From Metarhizobium sp039808465 (GTDB taxonomy: Bacteria > Pseudomonadota > Alphaproteobacteria > Rhizobiales > Rhizobiaceae), in assembly GCA_039808465.1 (NCBI GenBank), contig JBDHTA010000025.1, positions 1-31,723 of the forward strand: DNA of 31,723 nucleotides, in the 5' to 3' direction. Both the position numbers and the translations under genes were made by a program. Under the pieces are notes generated by a model. It was not told the DNA's origin and did not search any database. It was given only the letters and a program-made list of their open reading frames with translations. Of the stretch, positions 7,548 through 14,415 are shown one piece after another; position 1 is the first letter of the stretch, and every line of letters begins with the position of its first letter.

Positions 7548-8093
7548 TCAGCCCGCAAGACGCTCGAGCGCCAGAAAGACGGCGGCGATATGCATCGAAT
7601 TCATCATCCCGCCGGAGAGCGCGGCTGCCCGCACCGCCTCGACCGGCATGATCTCGACGGCGATCTCCTCGCCCGCCTCCGGCCGGGGCGCGGCCGCCGG
7701 GCGGGCATTGCGGATCAGCGACACATGCACGAAATTGGTCTGGAGCGAAGGATTTGCGCCGAAGCGGCCGATATACTCGGCTTCCCCGGAGGCGTAGCCG
7801 GTTTCCTCCAGCACCTCGCGGCAGGCGGCCGCAAGCGGCGAGGCGTCTCCGGGATCGACGCAGCCGCCCGGCAATTCCAGATCGACCAGCCCGAGCCCGT
7901 GGCGGTATTGCCGGATCATCACGACGCCGTTTTCCGGCGTCAGCACCACGGCGACGGACCAGTCGGGATAGCTCAGCGTATAATAGGGATCGAGCACAGC
8001 GCCCCCGGCCGTCACGACGCGCTCGGCCGACAATTCGATCCAGCGATCCTTGTGAACGGTGCGGCGTCCTTCGCCGGACCAGCGCGCGAGCAT
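7548..8093 (-). CDS. NUDIX hydrolase, ADP-ribose-pyrophosphatase-like
   Basis: The 181-residue protein has the architecture of ADP-ribose/nucleoside-diphosphate-sugar pyrophosphatases: an N-terminal strand-rich part (RWIELSAERVVTAGG, LSYPDWSVAVVL), then IRQYRHGLGLVDLELPGG and the Nudix box ending REVLEETGY. In the box, the Glu of G-x5-E is Asp and the spacer to REVLEE is one residue longer than canonical (8 instead of 7). REVLEE supplies the main metal-binding glutamates, so activity is still likely. It lies between 6S RNA and the cyclo-ligase gene, 62 bp upstream of the latter. Substrate is uncertain. Confidence 0.85.
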   Translation of the reverse strand: MLARWSGEGRRTVHKDRWIELSAERVVTAGGAVLDPYYTLSYPDWSVAVVLTPENGVVMIRQYRHGLGLVDLELPGGCVDPGDASPLAAACREVLEETGYASGEAEYIGRFGANPSLQTNFVHVSLIRNARPAAAPRPEAGEEIAVEIMPVEAVRAAALSGGMMNSMHIAAVFLALERLAG

Positions 8094-8119
8094 GGCAAAA
8101 ACCGGAACAGAGAGAAAGG

Positions 8120-8284
8120 GAAAGCGCGATCCGCGGCAACCGATGGATGGTACGATCCTGGGCGCCTACAAACGTAGGTGGGCGCCGTGTGACCCAGCCC
8201 ACGGGCCGGGTCAGGGACAGCTCCCTAAGGATCGAGTATGGCCCCGAGGATTGTGTATTACCTGTCGAGAGGCGCAGATCGCGA
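8120..8284 (-). ncRNA. ssrS: 6S RNA
   Basis: The call rests on position (zapA - RNA - cyclo-ligase, the classic 6S location) and structure. On the minus strand the ends form an 11-pair closing stem: CGCGATCTGCG, the complement of 8273-8283, with CGCGGATCGCG, the complement of 8125-8135. Inside is a largely unpaired region, as in the 6S central bubble. A terminal domain follows, closed by CGATCC/GGATCG (8229-8234 with 8153-8158), with hairpins at 8207-8220, 8180-8201 and 8165-8178. A -10-like TATATT (complement of 8290-8295) sits just before the expected 5' end, and a T-rich tract follows the closing stem. About 160 nt is right for the alphaproteobacterial RNA. Ends are approximate. 6S binds sigma-70 RNA polymerase holoenzyme. 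Confidence 0.75.
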
Positions 8285-8289
8285 GGATG

Positions 8290-8295
8290 AATATA
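8290..8295 (-). promoter_or_regulatory. -10 element of the 6S RNA promoter
   Basis: Minus-strand TATATT lies 7-8 bp upstream of the inferred 6S 5' end. No convincing -35 hexamer is visible 16-18 bp further up, where the zapA terminator hairpin lies. Confidence 0.45.
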
Positions 8296-8300
8296 GGGAG

Positions 8301-8325
8301 AAAAATGCGGCCGCGCTAGGGCCGC
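8301..8325 (-). terminator. zapA operon terminator
   Basis: On the minus strand GCGGCC (8320-8325) pairs with GGCCGC (8307-8312) around a 7-nt loop and is followed at once by ATTTTT. It separates zapA from the 6S promoter and overlaps the likely -35 region of the latter. Confidence 0.7.
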
Positions 8326-8410
8326 TTCCGGTCTTATTTTCGCGCAAGCCCGCCTGCCCTTTCCGGCATCGCGTTACGGGCTCGACGCGCCTCCGGCATA
8401 TTCCTCCTGA

Positions 8411-8788
8411 TCAATGCGCCTCCGGCGCGGGACGCGCCTGCAAGCGGGCGGCGATGCCCTGAATGCGCGCCGTCAGCTCTTCCAGCGTCGCCGCCAGCAT
8501 TTCCTCGGTGCGGGCGGTGGCGGCCTTGTCGTCGTCGCGGGTGCGGGCGATGCGCTCCAGCTCGCCCTCGGCCTTGGCCAGCCGCCGCGACACGTCGGAC
8601 AATTCGTCCATCACCATGATCCCGGCCATGACTGTCAGGCGGAGATCGCCGATTTCCCCGAACTGGCCCTTGAGATGGCTGACATAGCGGTCGAACTTGT
8701 CGGCAAGCTCCATGAGGTGACTTTCCTGCCCCTCCTCACAGGCCATCCTGTAAGCCTTGCCGTCGATCGTGACCGTGACCTGCGCCAT
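8411..8788 (-). CDS. zapA: Cell division protein ZapA
   Basis: ZapA crosslinks FtsZ filaments in the Z-ring. The 125-residue protein opens with VTVTIDGKAYRMACEEGQE and then LMELADKFDRYVSHLKGQFG, which is the ZapA N-terminal domain. GDLRLTVMAGIMVMDEL follows, and a long C-terminal helix from about residue 60 to 118 forms the coiled-coil dimer or tetramer. The DUF4164 coiled-coil gene is 26 bp upstream and cotranscribed, and 6S RNA lies downstream. Length and motifs are normal. Confidence 0.93.
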   Translation of the reverse strand: MAQVTVTIDGKAYRMACEEGQESHLMELADKFDRYVSHLKGQFGEIGDLRLTVMAGIMVMDELSDVSRRLAKAEGELERIARTRDDDKAATARTEEMLAATLEELTARIQGIAARLQARPAPEAH

Positions 8789-8814
8789 ATCTCTCCCTGC
8801 CTAAAACTGCCCGA

Positions 8815-9087
8815 TCAGCGATCGAGAACCGCCCGGATGGTTTCCATGGCCGTGACAAGGCGGCGCGAAACCTCGCGATTGACTTCTTCCAGCCGGTTGG
8901 CCCGGAACTCGGACTGATCCAGCTCCTGCGCCAGCCGCGACCGGTCCGCATGAACGCGCCGCACTTCGCCTTCGATCTCGCCCTGATCCCTCTCGCGCTC
9001 GAAACGGATATCGATGGCGTTTTCCAGATGGGAGAGCGCCGCCTTCATTTCGAGGACCGCCATCTCAACCGTTTTCCCTGTCGGCAT
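8815..9087 (-). CDS. DUF4164 coiled-coil protein, likely ZauP-like partner of ZapA
   Basis: The 90-residue product from the ATG at 9085-9087 is almost wholly helical and rich in E, R, L and Q with heptad-like spacing from about residue 9 to 88 (for example LSHLENAIDIRFERERDQ and RLAQELDQSEFRANRLEE), so a coiled coil is expected. It has no signal peptide or membrane segment. It is 26 bp upstream of zapA. In Caulobacter the coiled-coil protein ZauP is encoded directly upstream of zapA and is needed for ZapA to reach the Z-ring, so the same job is inferred here from position and architecture. A start further upstream is in frame but would cross the palindromic repeat at 9106. Confidence 0.72.
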   Translation of the reverse strand: MPTGKTVEMAVLEMKAALSHLENAIDIRFERERDQGEIEGEVRRVHADRSRLAQELDQSEFRANRLEEVNREVSRRLVTAMETIRAVLDR

Positions 9088-9105
9088 ATGGTTACTTCTT
9101 GCGTT

Positions 9106-9152
9106 AAAGCATTTCCGGGAAAAGTGGATACCGGTTTTCCGTTCGGAAATGC
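9106..9152. repeat. Rhizobial palindromic intergenic repeat, copy 1
   Basis: AAAGCATTTCC ... GGAAATGC with an inner GGAAAAGTGGA / CCGGTTTTCC segment forms an imperfect palindrome of about 47 bp. A second copy at 28899-28945 matches at nearly every position, and a short related hairpin is at 5112-5138. Such elements are common between genes in Rhizobiaceae. Confidence 0.8.
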
Positions 9153-9357
9153 AACAAAACATCGAGAAAACAGACACGAATCGCCGGTTCGGCCGGAGCC
9201 TTTGGAACCAACCTTATTCTTTACCCTCACCGCCCGTCAATCGAGACCCCTGCCGCGCGCCTGTGGATGACGGCGGCCAGTTGTTGCCTTTTGCGCACCA
9301 TGGCGAACAAATGTCAAAAATCTGGGCTGGAAGCCGCCACACGGCACCCGGGATTGA

Positions 9358-9385
9358 TTGACTTGCCTACGCTACCTGCTATCAC
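9358..9385 (+). promoter_or_regulatory. Likely tkt promoter
   Basis: TTGACT (9358-9363) and TATCAC (9380-9385) are separated by 16 bp. Shifted by one, TTGAC and CTATCA fit the rhizobial CTTGAC/CTATAT pattern. The predicted start leaves a leader of about 50 nt before the tkt ATG. Confidence 0.5.
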
Positions 9386-9443
9386 CACGGGGCTCAGTTT
9401 ATAACTTTAAAAGTTACATTCACCGGAACCAGCGGAAAAGCCC

Positions 9444-11420
9444 ATGATCTCTCGCGAACAACATAACCGGATGGCAAATGCGATCCGTTTCCTTGCCATG
9501 GATGCCGTCGAAAAGGCGAATTCCGGCCATCCCGGCCTGCCGATGGGCGCGGCCGATGTCGCAACGGTGCTTTTCAGCCGCTACCTGAAGTTCGATCCGA
9601 AGAACCCGCTCTGGCCCGACCGCGACCGTTTCGTGCTGTCGGCCGGTCACGGCTCCATGCTGCTTTACGCCCTGCTCTATCTCACCGGTTATGAGGATAT
9701 GAGCATCGAGGACATCAAGCAGTTCCGCCAGCTCGGCTCCAAGACCGCCGGTCACCCGGAATACGGCCATGCCTCTGGCATCGAAACCACCACCGGCCCG
9801 CTCGGCCAGGGCATTGCCAATGCCGTCGGCATGGCGATCGCCGAGCGCAAGCTGGAAGCCGAATTCGGCTCCGATCTCCAGAGCCACTTTACCTATGCGC
9901 TGTGCGGCGACGGCTGCCTGATGGAAGGCATCAGCCAGGAAGCCATCACGCTTGCCGGTCACCTCAAGCTCAACAAGCTGGTGCTGTTCTGGGACGACAA
10001 CAACATCACCATCGACGGCACCGTCGGCCTGTCGGATTCCACCGACCAGGTCGCCCGCTTCAAGTCGGCCAACTGGAACACGATCGGCGTCGACGGCCAT
10101 AATCCGGACGAGATCGCCGCCGCCATCGAGGCAGCCCAGAAATCCGACAAGCCGACCTTCATCGCCTGCAAGACCGTCATCGGTTTCGGCGCCCCGAACA
10201 AGGCCGGTTCCCACAAGGTGCACGGTTCGCCGCTCGGCGCCGAGGAAATCGCCGCGACCCGCAAGGCCCTGAACTGGGAAGGCGCCGCCTTCGAGACCCC
10301 CGCCGACGTGCTGGACGCATGGCGCGAAGCAGGCCGCCGCTCCGTCGGCGCACGCGAGTCCTGGGAAGCCCGCCTCGCCGCCTCGGCCGCGAAGGACGAG
10401 TTCAACCGCCGCTTCGCCGGTGACCTGCCCGCCGGTTTCGACGGCGCGATGGACGCCTACAAGCAGAAGCTCGCCGATGCTCCCCCGACGATCGCCACCC
10501 GCCAGGCCTCGCAAAACGCGCTTGAGGTCATCAATGGCATCGTGCCGGAAACCATCGGCGGCTCCGCCGACCTGACGCCGTCGAACAACACCAAGACCAG
10601 CCAGATGACGTCGATCACGCCGGACGACTTCTCCGGGCGCTACATGCACTGGGGCATCCGCGAGCACGGCATGGCCGCCGCCATCAACGGCATCGCCCTG
10701 CATGGCGGCCTGATCCCCTATGCGGGCGGCTTCATGATCTTCTCGGACTATTGCCGTCCGTCGATCCGCCTTGCCGCGCTGATGGGCATCCGCGTCGTCC
10801 ACGTCCTGACCCACGATTCCATCGGGGTCGGCGAAGACGGCCCGACGCACCAGCCGGTCGAGCACATGTCGGCGCTGCGGGCCATCCCGAACCTGCTGTT
10901 CTTCCGCCCGGCCGACGCGGTGGAAACCGCCGAATGCTGGCAGATCGCCCTGCATGAGAAGCACCGCCCCTCGGCCCTGGCGCTGACCCGCCAGAACCTC
11001 GCGCCCGCCCGCACCGCCTACGAGGCGAAGAACCTCTCCGCCCAGGGCGCCTACGAGCTGGTTTCGGACGACGACGCCAGGGTTTCGATCTTCGCCGCCG
11101 GTTCGGAAGTCGAGATTGCCCTCAAGGCCGCGGGCATGCTGAAGGACAAGGGCATCGCCGCCCGCGTCGTTTCCATGCCCTGCTTCGAACTGTTCTACGA
11201 GCAGCCGGAAGATTACCAGCGGACGATCATCGGCAAGGCGCCGGTGAAGGTCGCCGTCGAGGCGGGCATCCGCCAGAGCTGGGATCATATCATCGGCCCC
11301 GAGGGCGCCTTCATCGGCATGAAGTCCTTCGGCGCATCGGCGCCCGCGAAGGACCTCTACAAGCATTTCGGCATCACGGCCGAGGCAGTGGTTGCCGCAG
11401 CCGAAGCCAAGCTTGCGTAA
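9444..11420 (+). CDS. tkt: Transketolase
   Basis: Transketolase moves two-carbon units between sugar phosphates in the pentose phosphate pathway, using thiamine diphosphate. The 658-residue product has normal length. Visible motifs are ANSGHPGLPMGAADV, GHGSMLLYALL, GPLGQGIANAVGMAIAE, the ThDP/Mg motif GDGCLMEGISQEA ... WDDNNITIDG, the catalytic-Glu pyrimidine-domain segment WGIREHGMAAAINGIALHG, and SIGVGEDGPTHQPVEH. The ATG at 9444 has only a weak GGAA ribosome site. It heads the tkt-gap-DUF1089-pgk cluster, with an intrinsic terminator between it and gap. Confidence 0.97.
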   Translation: MISREQHNRMANAIRFLAMDAVEKANSGHPGLPMGAADVATVLFSRYLKFDPKNPLWPDRDRFVLSAGHGSMLLYALLYLTGYEDMSIEDIKQFRQLGSKTAGHPEYGHASGIETTTGPLGQGIANAVGMAIAERKLEAEFGSDLQSHFTYALCGDGCLMEGISQEAITLAGHLKLNKLVLFWDDNNITIDGTVGLSDSTDQVARFKSANWNTIGVDGHNPDEIAAAIEAAQKSDKPTFIACKTVIGFGAPNKAGSHKVHGSPLGAEEIAATRKALNWEGAAFETPADVLDAWREAGRRSVGARESWEARLAASAAKDEFNRRFAGDLPAGFDGAMDAYKQKLADAPPTIATRQASQNALEVINGIVPETIGGSADLTPSNNTKTSQMTSITPDDFSGRYMHWGIREHGMAAAINGIALHGGLIPYAGGFMIFSDYCRPSIRLAALMGIRVVHVLTHDSIGVGEDGPTHQPVEHMSALRAIPNLLFFRPADAVETAECWQIALHEKHRPSALALTRQNLAPARTAYEAKNLSAQGAYELVSDDDARVSIFAAGSEVEIALKAAGMLKDKGIAARVVSMPCFELFYEQPEDYQRTIIGKAPVKVAVEAGIRQSWDHIIGPEGAFIGMKSFGASAPAKDLYKHFGITAEAVVAAAEAKLA

Positions 11421-11428
11421 GATCAATG

Positions 11429-11454
11429 AAAAAGGCGCGGAAACGCGCCTTTTT
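11429..11454 (+). terminator. Intrinsic terminator between tkt and gap
   Basis: AAAAAGGCGCG (11429-11439) and CGCGCCTTTTT (11444-11454) form an 11-bp perfect stem with a GAAA tetraloop and a built-in T tract. It should end most tkt transcripts and attenuate read-through into gap. Confidence 0.88.
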
Positions 11455-11490
11455 GCATCCCGGAATCATGATCTCAAGGGAGACTCCAGT

Positions 11491-12501
11491 ATGACCGTCA
11501 AAGTTGCCATCAACGGCTTCGGCCGCATCGGCCGCAATATCCTGCGCGCCATCATCGAATCCGGCCGCACCGATATCGAAGTCGTCGCCATCAACGATCT
11601 CGGCCCGGTCGAGACCAATGCGCACCTGCTGCGCTTCGATTCGATCCATGGCAAATTCCCGGCCAAGGTCGAGGTTCAGGGCGATTCCATCGTCATCAAC
11701 GGCGGCAAGCCGATCAAGGTCACCGCGATCAAGGATCCGGCCACCCTGCCGCATGGCGAACTCGGCGTCGACATCGCCATGGAATGCACCGGCATCTTCA
11801 CCGCCCGCGACAAGGCCGCCGCGCATCTCACGGCAGGCGCCAAGCGCGTCATCGTCTCGGCCCCGGCCGACGGCGCCGACCTGACGGTCGTCTACGGCGT
11901 CAACCATGACAAGCTGACGAAGGATCACCTCGTCATCTCCAACGCATCCTGCACCACGAACTGCCTGGCCCCGGTCGCCAAGGTTCTGAACGACGCCATC
12001 GGCATCGATCACGGCATGATGACGACGATCCACTCCTACACCAACGACCAGCCGTCGCTCGACCAGATGCACAAGGATCTATACCGCGCCCGCGCCGCCG
12101 CTCTCTCGATGATCCCGACCTCGACGGGCGCCGCCAAGGCCGTCGGCCTGGTGCTGCCGGAACTGAAGGGCAAGCTCGACGGTTTCGCCATGCGCGTGCC
12201 GACCCCGAACGTCTCGGTCGTCGACCTGAAGTTCGTCGCCAAGCGCGAAACCAGCAAGGAAGAGATCAACGCCGCCATCAAGGCCGCCGCCGAAGGCCCG
12301 CTGAAGGGCGTTCTCGCCTATACCGAGCAGCCGAACGTGTCGATCGACTTCAACCACGATCCGCACTCCTCCACCTTCCACATGGACCAGACCAAGGTCA
12401 TGGAAGGCAAGTTCGTGTCGATCCTGACCTGGTACGACAATGAATGGGGCTTCTCGAACCGCATGTGCGACACCGCCGTAGCACTTGCCAAGCTGATCTG
12501 A
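11491..12501 (+). CDS. gap: Glyceraldehyde-3-phosphate dehydrogenase, type I
   Basis: GAPDH oxidises glyceraldehyde 3-phosphate to 1,3-bisphosphoglycerate. The start at 11491 (MTVKVAINGFGRIGRN) follows AAGGGAGA and gives 336 residues; an open frame extends upstream across the terminator and is not used. The Rossmann motif is NGFGRIGR, with ND at residues 35-36 after the second strand. The catalytic Cys154 is in SNASCTTNCLAP, and the Tyr-rich HSYTNDQPSLDQMHKD and WYDNEWGFSNR segments are present. The acidic position after strand 2 suggests NAD use, which is inference. DUF1089 follows after 6 bp. Confidence 0.97.
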   Translation: MTVKVAINGFGRIGRNILRAIIESGRTDIEVVAINDLGPVETNAHLLRFDSIHGKFPAKVEVQGDSIVINGGKPIKVTAIKDPATLPHGELGVDIAMECTGIFTARDKAAAHLTAGAKRVIVSAPADGADLTVVYGVNHDKLTKDHLVISNASCTTNCLAPVAKVLNDAIGIDHGMMTTIHSYTNDQPSLDQMHKDLYRARAAALSMIPTSTGAAKAVGLVLPELKGKLDGFAMRVPTPNVSVVDLKFVAKRETSKEEINAAIKAAAEGPLKGVLAYTEQPNVSIDFNHDPHSSTFHMDQTKVMEGKFVSILTWYDNEWGFSNRMCDTAVALAKLI

Positions 12502-12507
12502 TCCGGC

Positions 12508-13077
12508 ATGTTCCGGCCCCTGCGCGAAAGGACGGTCCGTTGGCGTCCTCTCCCGGGCGAGGGGCTGGAACACCTGACGCTTGCCCCGGCAGCCGGTGCT
12601 GACGCGATCATCGCGCGCAGCACCGTGATCGGCGACCGGGGCGGCATTCCCTACGGCCTGACCTACGAGATCCGCTGCGACGCGGGCTGGCATGTCCGCT
12701 CCTTCCGCATCGAAACCACCGATGGCAGGCGCCTGTCGCTGCAAGCCGCCGCCCCCGGCCGCTGGGCCAGCGAGGACGGCACCCCGCTTCCGCTTTTCGA
12801 TGGCTGCATCGATATCGATCTGGCCGGAACGCCCTTCACCAACACGCTCCCCATCCGCCGCCTCGACCTCGGCCCGGCTCACGGCGCCGTGACGCTGAAG
12901 ATGCTCTACGTGCCCTTCGACAGCTTCGAGCCGATGGTAGACGGGCAGCGCTACACCTGCCTTGAACCCGGCCTGCTCTATCGCTACGAAGCCGGGGACC
13001 GCTCTTTTGCCGCCGACCTGCCGCTGGACGAGGACGGGCTGGTGACGGACTACCCCACCCTTTTCAAGAGACTATGA
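12508..13077 (+). CDS. Putative glycolipid-binding family protein (DUF1089)
   Basis: The 189-residue protein has the pattern of Pfam Glycolipid_bind (formerly DUF1089): an N-terminal WRPLPGEGLEHLTL, YEIRCDAGWHVRSFRIE, then CIDIDLAGTPFTNTLPIRRL and a C-terminal YTCLEPGLLYRYE segment. It is cytoplasmic, with no signal peptide or membrane helix. The biochemical role of the family is poorly known. It sits between gap and pgk, 6 bp after gap and 13 bp before pgk, so it is co-expressed with glycolysis genes. Base composition matches its neighbours. Family call is good, function unknown. Confidence 0.8.
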   Translation: MFRPLRERTVRWRPLPGEGLEHLTLAPAAGADAIIARSTVIGDRGGIPYGLTYEIRCDAGWHVRSFRIETTDGRRLSLQAAAPGRWASEDGTPLPLFDGCIDIDLAGTPFTNTLPIRRLDLGPAHGAVTLKMLYVPFDSFEPMVDGQRYTCLEPGLLYRYEAGDRSFAADLPLDEDGLVTDYPTLFKRL

Positions 13078-13090
13078 CCGGAGACCGATC

Positions 13091-14287
13091 ATGACCTTCA
13101 AGACCCTCGACGATCTCGGCGACATCGCCGGCAAGCGCGTGCTCGTGCGCGTCGACCTCAACGTTCCCGTCAGCGGCGGCAAGGTGACCGACGCGACCCG
13201 CATCGAGCGCGTCGCGCCGACGATCCTCGAACTGTCGAAGAAGGGCGCCAAGGTCATCCTGCTCGCCCATTTCGGCCGCCCCAAGGGCGCGCCGGTCGCC
13301 GACATGTCGCTGAAGCTGATCGCCCCCGCTGTTTCCGAGGTTCTGGGCGCCGATGTCGCGACCGCCGAGGATTGCATCGGTGACGCCGCCAGCGCCGCTG
13401 TCGCCGCCATGAAGGATGGCGATATCCTGCTTCTGGAAAACACCCGCTTCCACAAGGGCGAGGAAAAGAACGATCCGGATTTCGTCAAGGCGCTGGCCGA
13501 AAACGGCGATCTCTACGTCAACGACGCCTTTTCCGCCGCCCACCGCGCCCATGCCTCCACGGAAGGGCTGGCGCATCACATGCCCGCCTATGCGGGCCGC
13601 ACCATGCAGGCCGAGCTTGAAGCGCTGGAACAGGGCCTCGGCCAGCCGAAGCGCCCGGTCGTCGCCATCGTCGGCGGCGCCAAGGTCTCCACCAAGATCG
13701 ACCTGCTGATGAATCTCGTGAAAAGGGTCGACGCGCTGGTGATCGGCGGCGGCATGGCCAACACCTTCCTCGCCGCGCGCGGCACCGATGTCGGCAAGTC
13801 GCTCTGCGAGCATGATCTTGCCGCCACCGCAAAGCAGATCATGGTCGAGGCGGCCGCCGCCGGTTGCGCCATCGTGCTGCCCGCCGATGGCGTCATCGCC
13901 CGCGAGTTCAAGGCGGGCGCGGCAAACGAGACCGTCGATATCGAGGCGATTCCCGCCGACGCCATGGTGCTCGATGTCGGCCCGAAATCGATTGCCGCCG
14001 TCAACGACTGGATTTCCAAGGCCGAGACGCTGGTCTGGAACGGCCCGCTCGGCGCCTTCGAGATCGAGCCCTTCGACAAGGCGACCGTCGCCGTGGCAAA
14101 ACACGCGGCGGAAGAAACGAAGGCCGGAAAACTGGTCTCGGTCGCGGGCGGCGGCGACACCGTTTCAGCCCTGAACCACGCTGGAGTCGCCGACGATTTC
14201 ACCTATATCTCCACGGCGGGCGGCGCTTTCCTCGAATGGATGGAAGGCAAGGAACTGCCGGGCGTCAGCGTCCTGCACGGCAAATAA
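13091..14287 (+). CDS. pgk: Phosphoglycerate kinase
   Basis: PGK transfers phosphate from 1,3-bisphosphoglycerate to ADP. The 398-residue product shows RVLVRVDLNVPVSGG, the substrate-site HFGRPKG, ALVIGGGMANTFLAARG, the GGAKVSTKIDLL hinge region, NGPLGAFEIEPFDK and the C-terminal nucleotide-binding VAGGGDTVSALNHAG. GGAGACCGATC is the ribosome site before the ATG. The gene ends the tkt-gap-DUF1089-pgk cluster. In many rhizobia a class I fructose-bisphosphate aldolase gene follows; here a PhzF-family gene does. Confidence 0.97.
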   Translation: MTFKTLDDLGDIAGKRVLVRVDLNVPVSGGKVTDATRIERVAPTILELSKKGAKVILLAHFGRPKGAPVADMSLKLIAPAVSEVLGADVATAEDCIGDAASAAVAAMKDGDILLLENTRFHKGEEKNDPDFVKALAENGDLYVNDAFSAAHRAHASTEGLAHHMPAYAGRTMQAELEALEQGLGQPKRPVVAIVGGAKVSTKIDLLMNLVKRVDALVIGGGMANTFLAARGTDVGKSLCEHDLAATAKQIMVEAAAAGCAIVLPADGVIAREFKAGAANETVDIEAIPADAMVLDVGPKSIAAVNDWISKAETLVWNGPLGAFEIEPFDKATVAVAKHAAEETKAGKLVSVAGGGDTVSALNHAGVADDFTYISTAGGAFLEWMEGKELPGVSVLHGK

Positions 14288-14295
14288 GCATATTC

Positions 14296-14322
14296 GAACG
14301 GCGGGCTTAAAACCCGCCGTTC
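14296..14322 (+). terminator. Hairpin after pgk
   Basis: GAACGGCGGG (14296-14305) pairs with CCCGCCGTTC (14313-14322) around a 7-nt A/T loop, 9 bp after the pgk stop. The T tract is poor (TCTCGCTT), so termination may be partial. Confidence 0.65.
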
Positions 14323-14391
14323 TCGCTTCGCCGAACTTGTCACCGCCACAAGATAGGCCCTCCCCTTTCCGCCTGCGGCTGCGCTAAGGCT

Positions 14392-14409
14392 TCCTCCTCC
14401 AGAGGAGGA
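14392..14409 (+). promoter_or_regulatory. Inverted repeat covering the phzF Shine-Dalgarno sequence
   Basis: TCCTCCTC (14392-14399) is the exact complement of GAGGAGGA (14402-14409), which contains the Shine-Dalgarno sequence of the downstream gene. With a minimal loop the paired stem would be about 7 bp and would hide the ribosome site. Confidence 0.5.
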
Positions 14410-14415
14410 GCTGAG

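Larger units (their letters stand above)
9088..9443. other. Divergent intergenic region between DUF4164 and tkt
   Basis: This 356-bp stretch has no supportable gene. It holds the palindromic repeat at 9106-9152, A/T-richer sequence from about 9160, and a promoter-like pair for tkt at 9358-9385. A short ORF crossing the repeat is not coding-like. Confidence 0.6.

Noticed and set aside
6883..8202. Fusion of the cyclo-ligase with a 239-residue N-terminal extension
   Set aside because: The extension is antiparallel to the NUDIX gene and 6S RNA, and a good ribosome site marks the internal ATG at 7485.
8120..8284. SRP (4.5S) RNA for the structured RNA downstream of zapA
   Set aside because: The GGAAGGAAGCAGCC-type SRP tetraloop region is absent; position and closing stem fit 6S.
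9420..11426. 668-codon minus-strand ORF opposite transketolase
   Set aside because: Composition is shadow-like (Gly/Arg/Asp/Val-rich) and it mirrors a certain gene; high GC makes antisense frames open.
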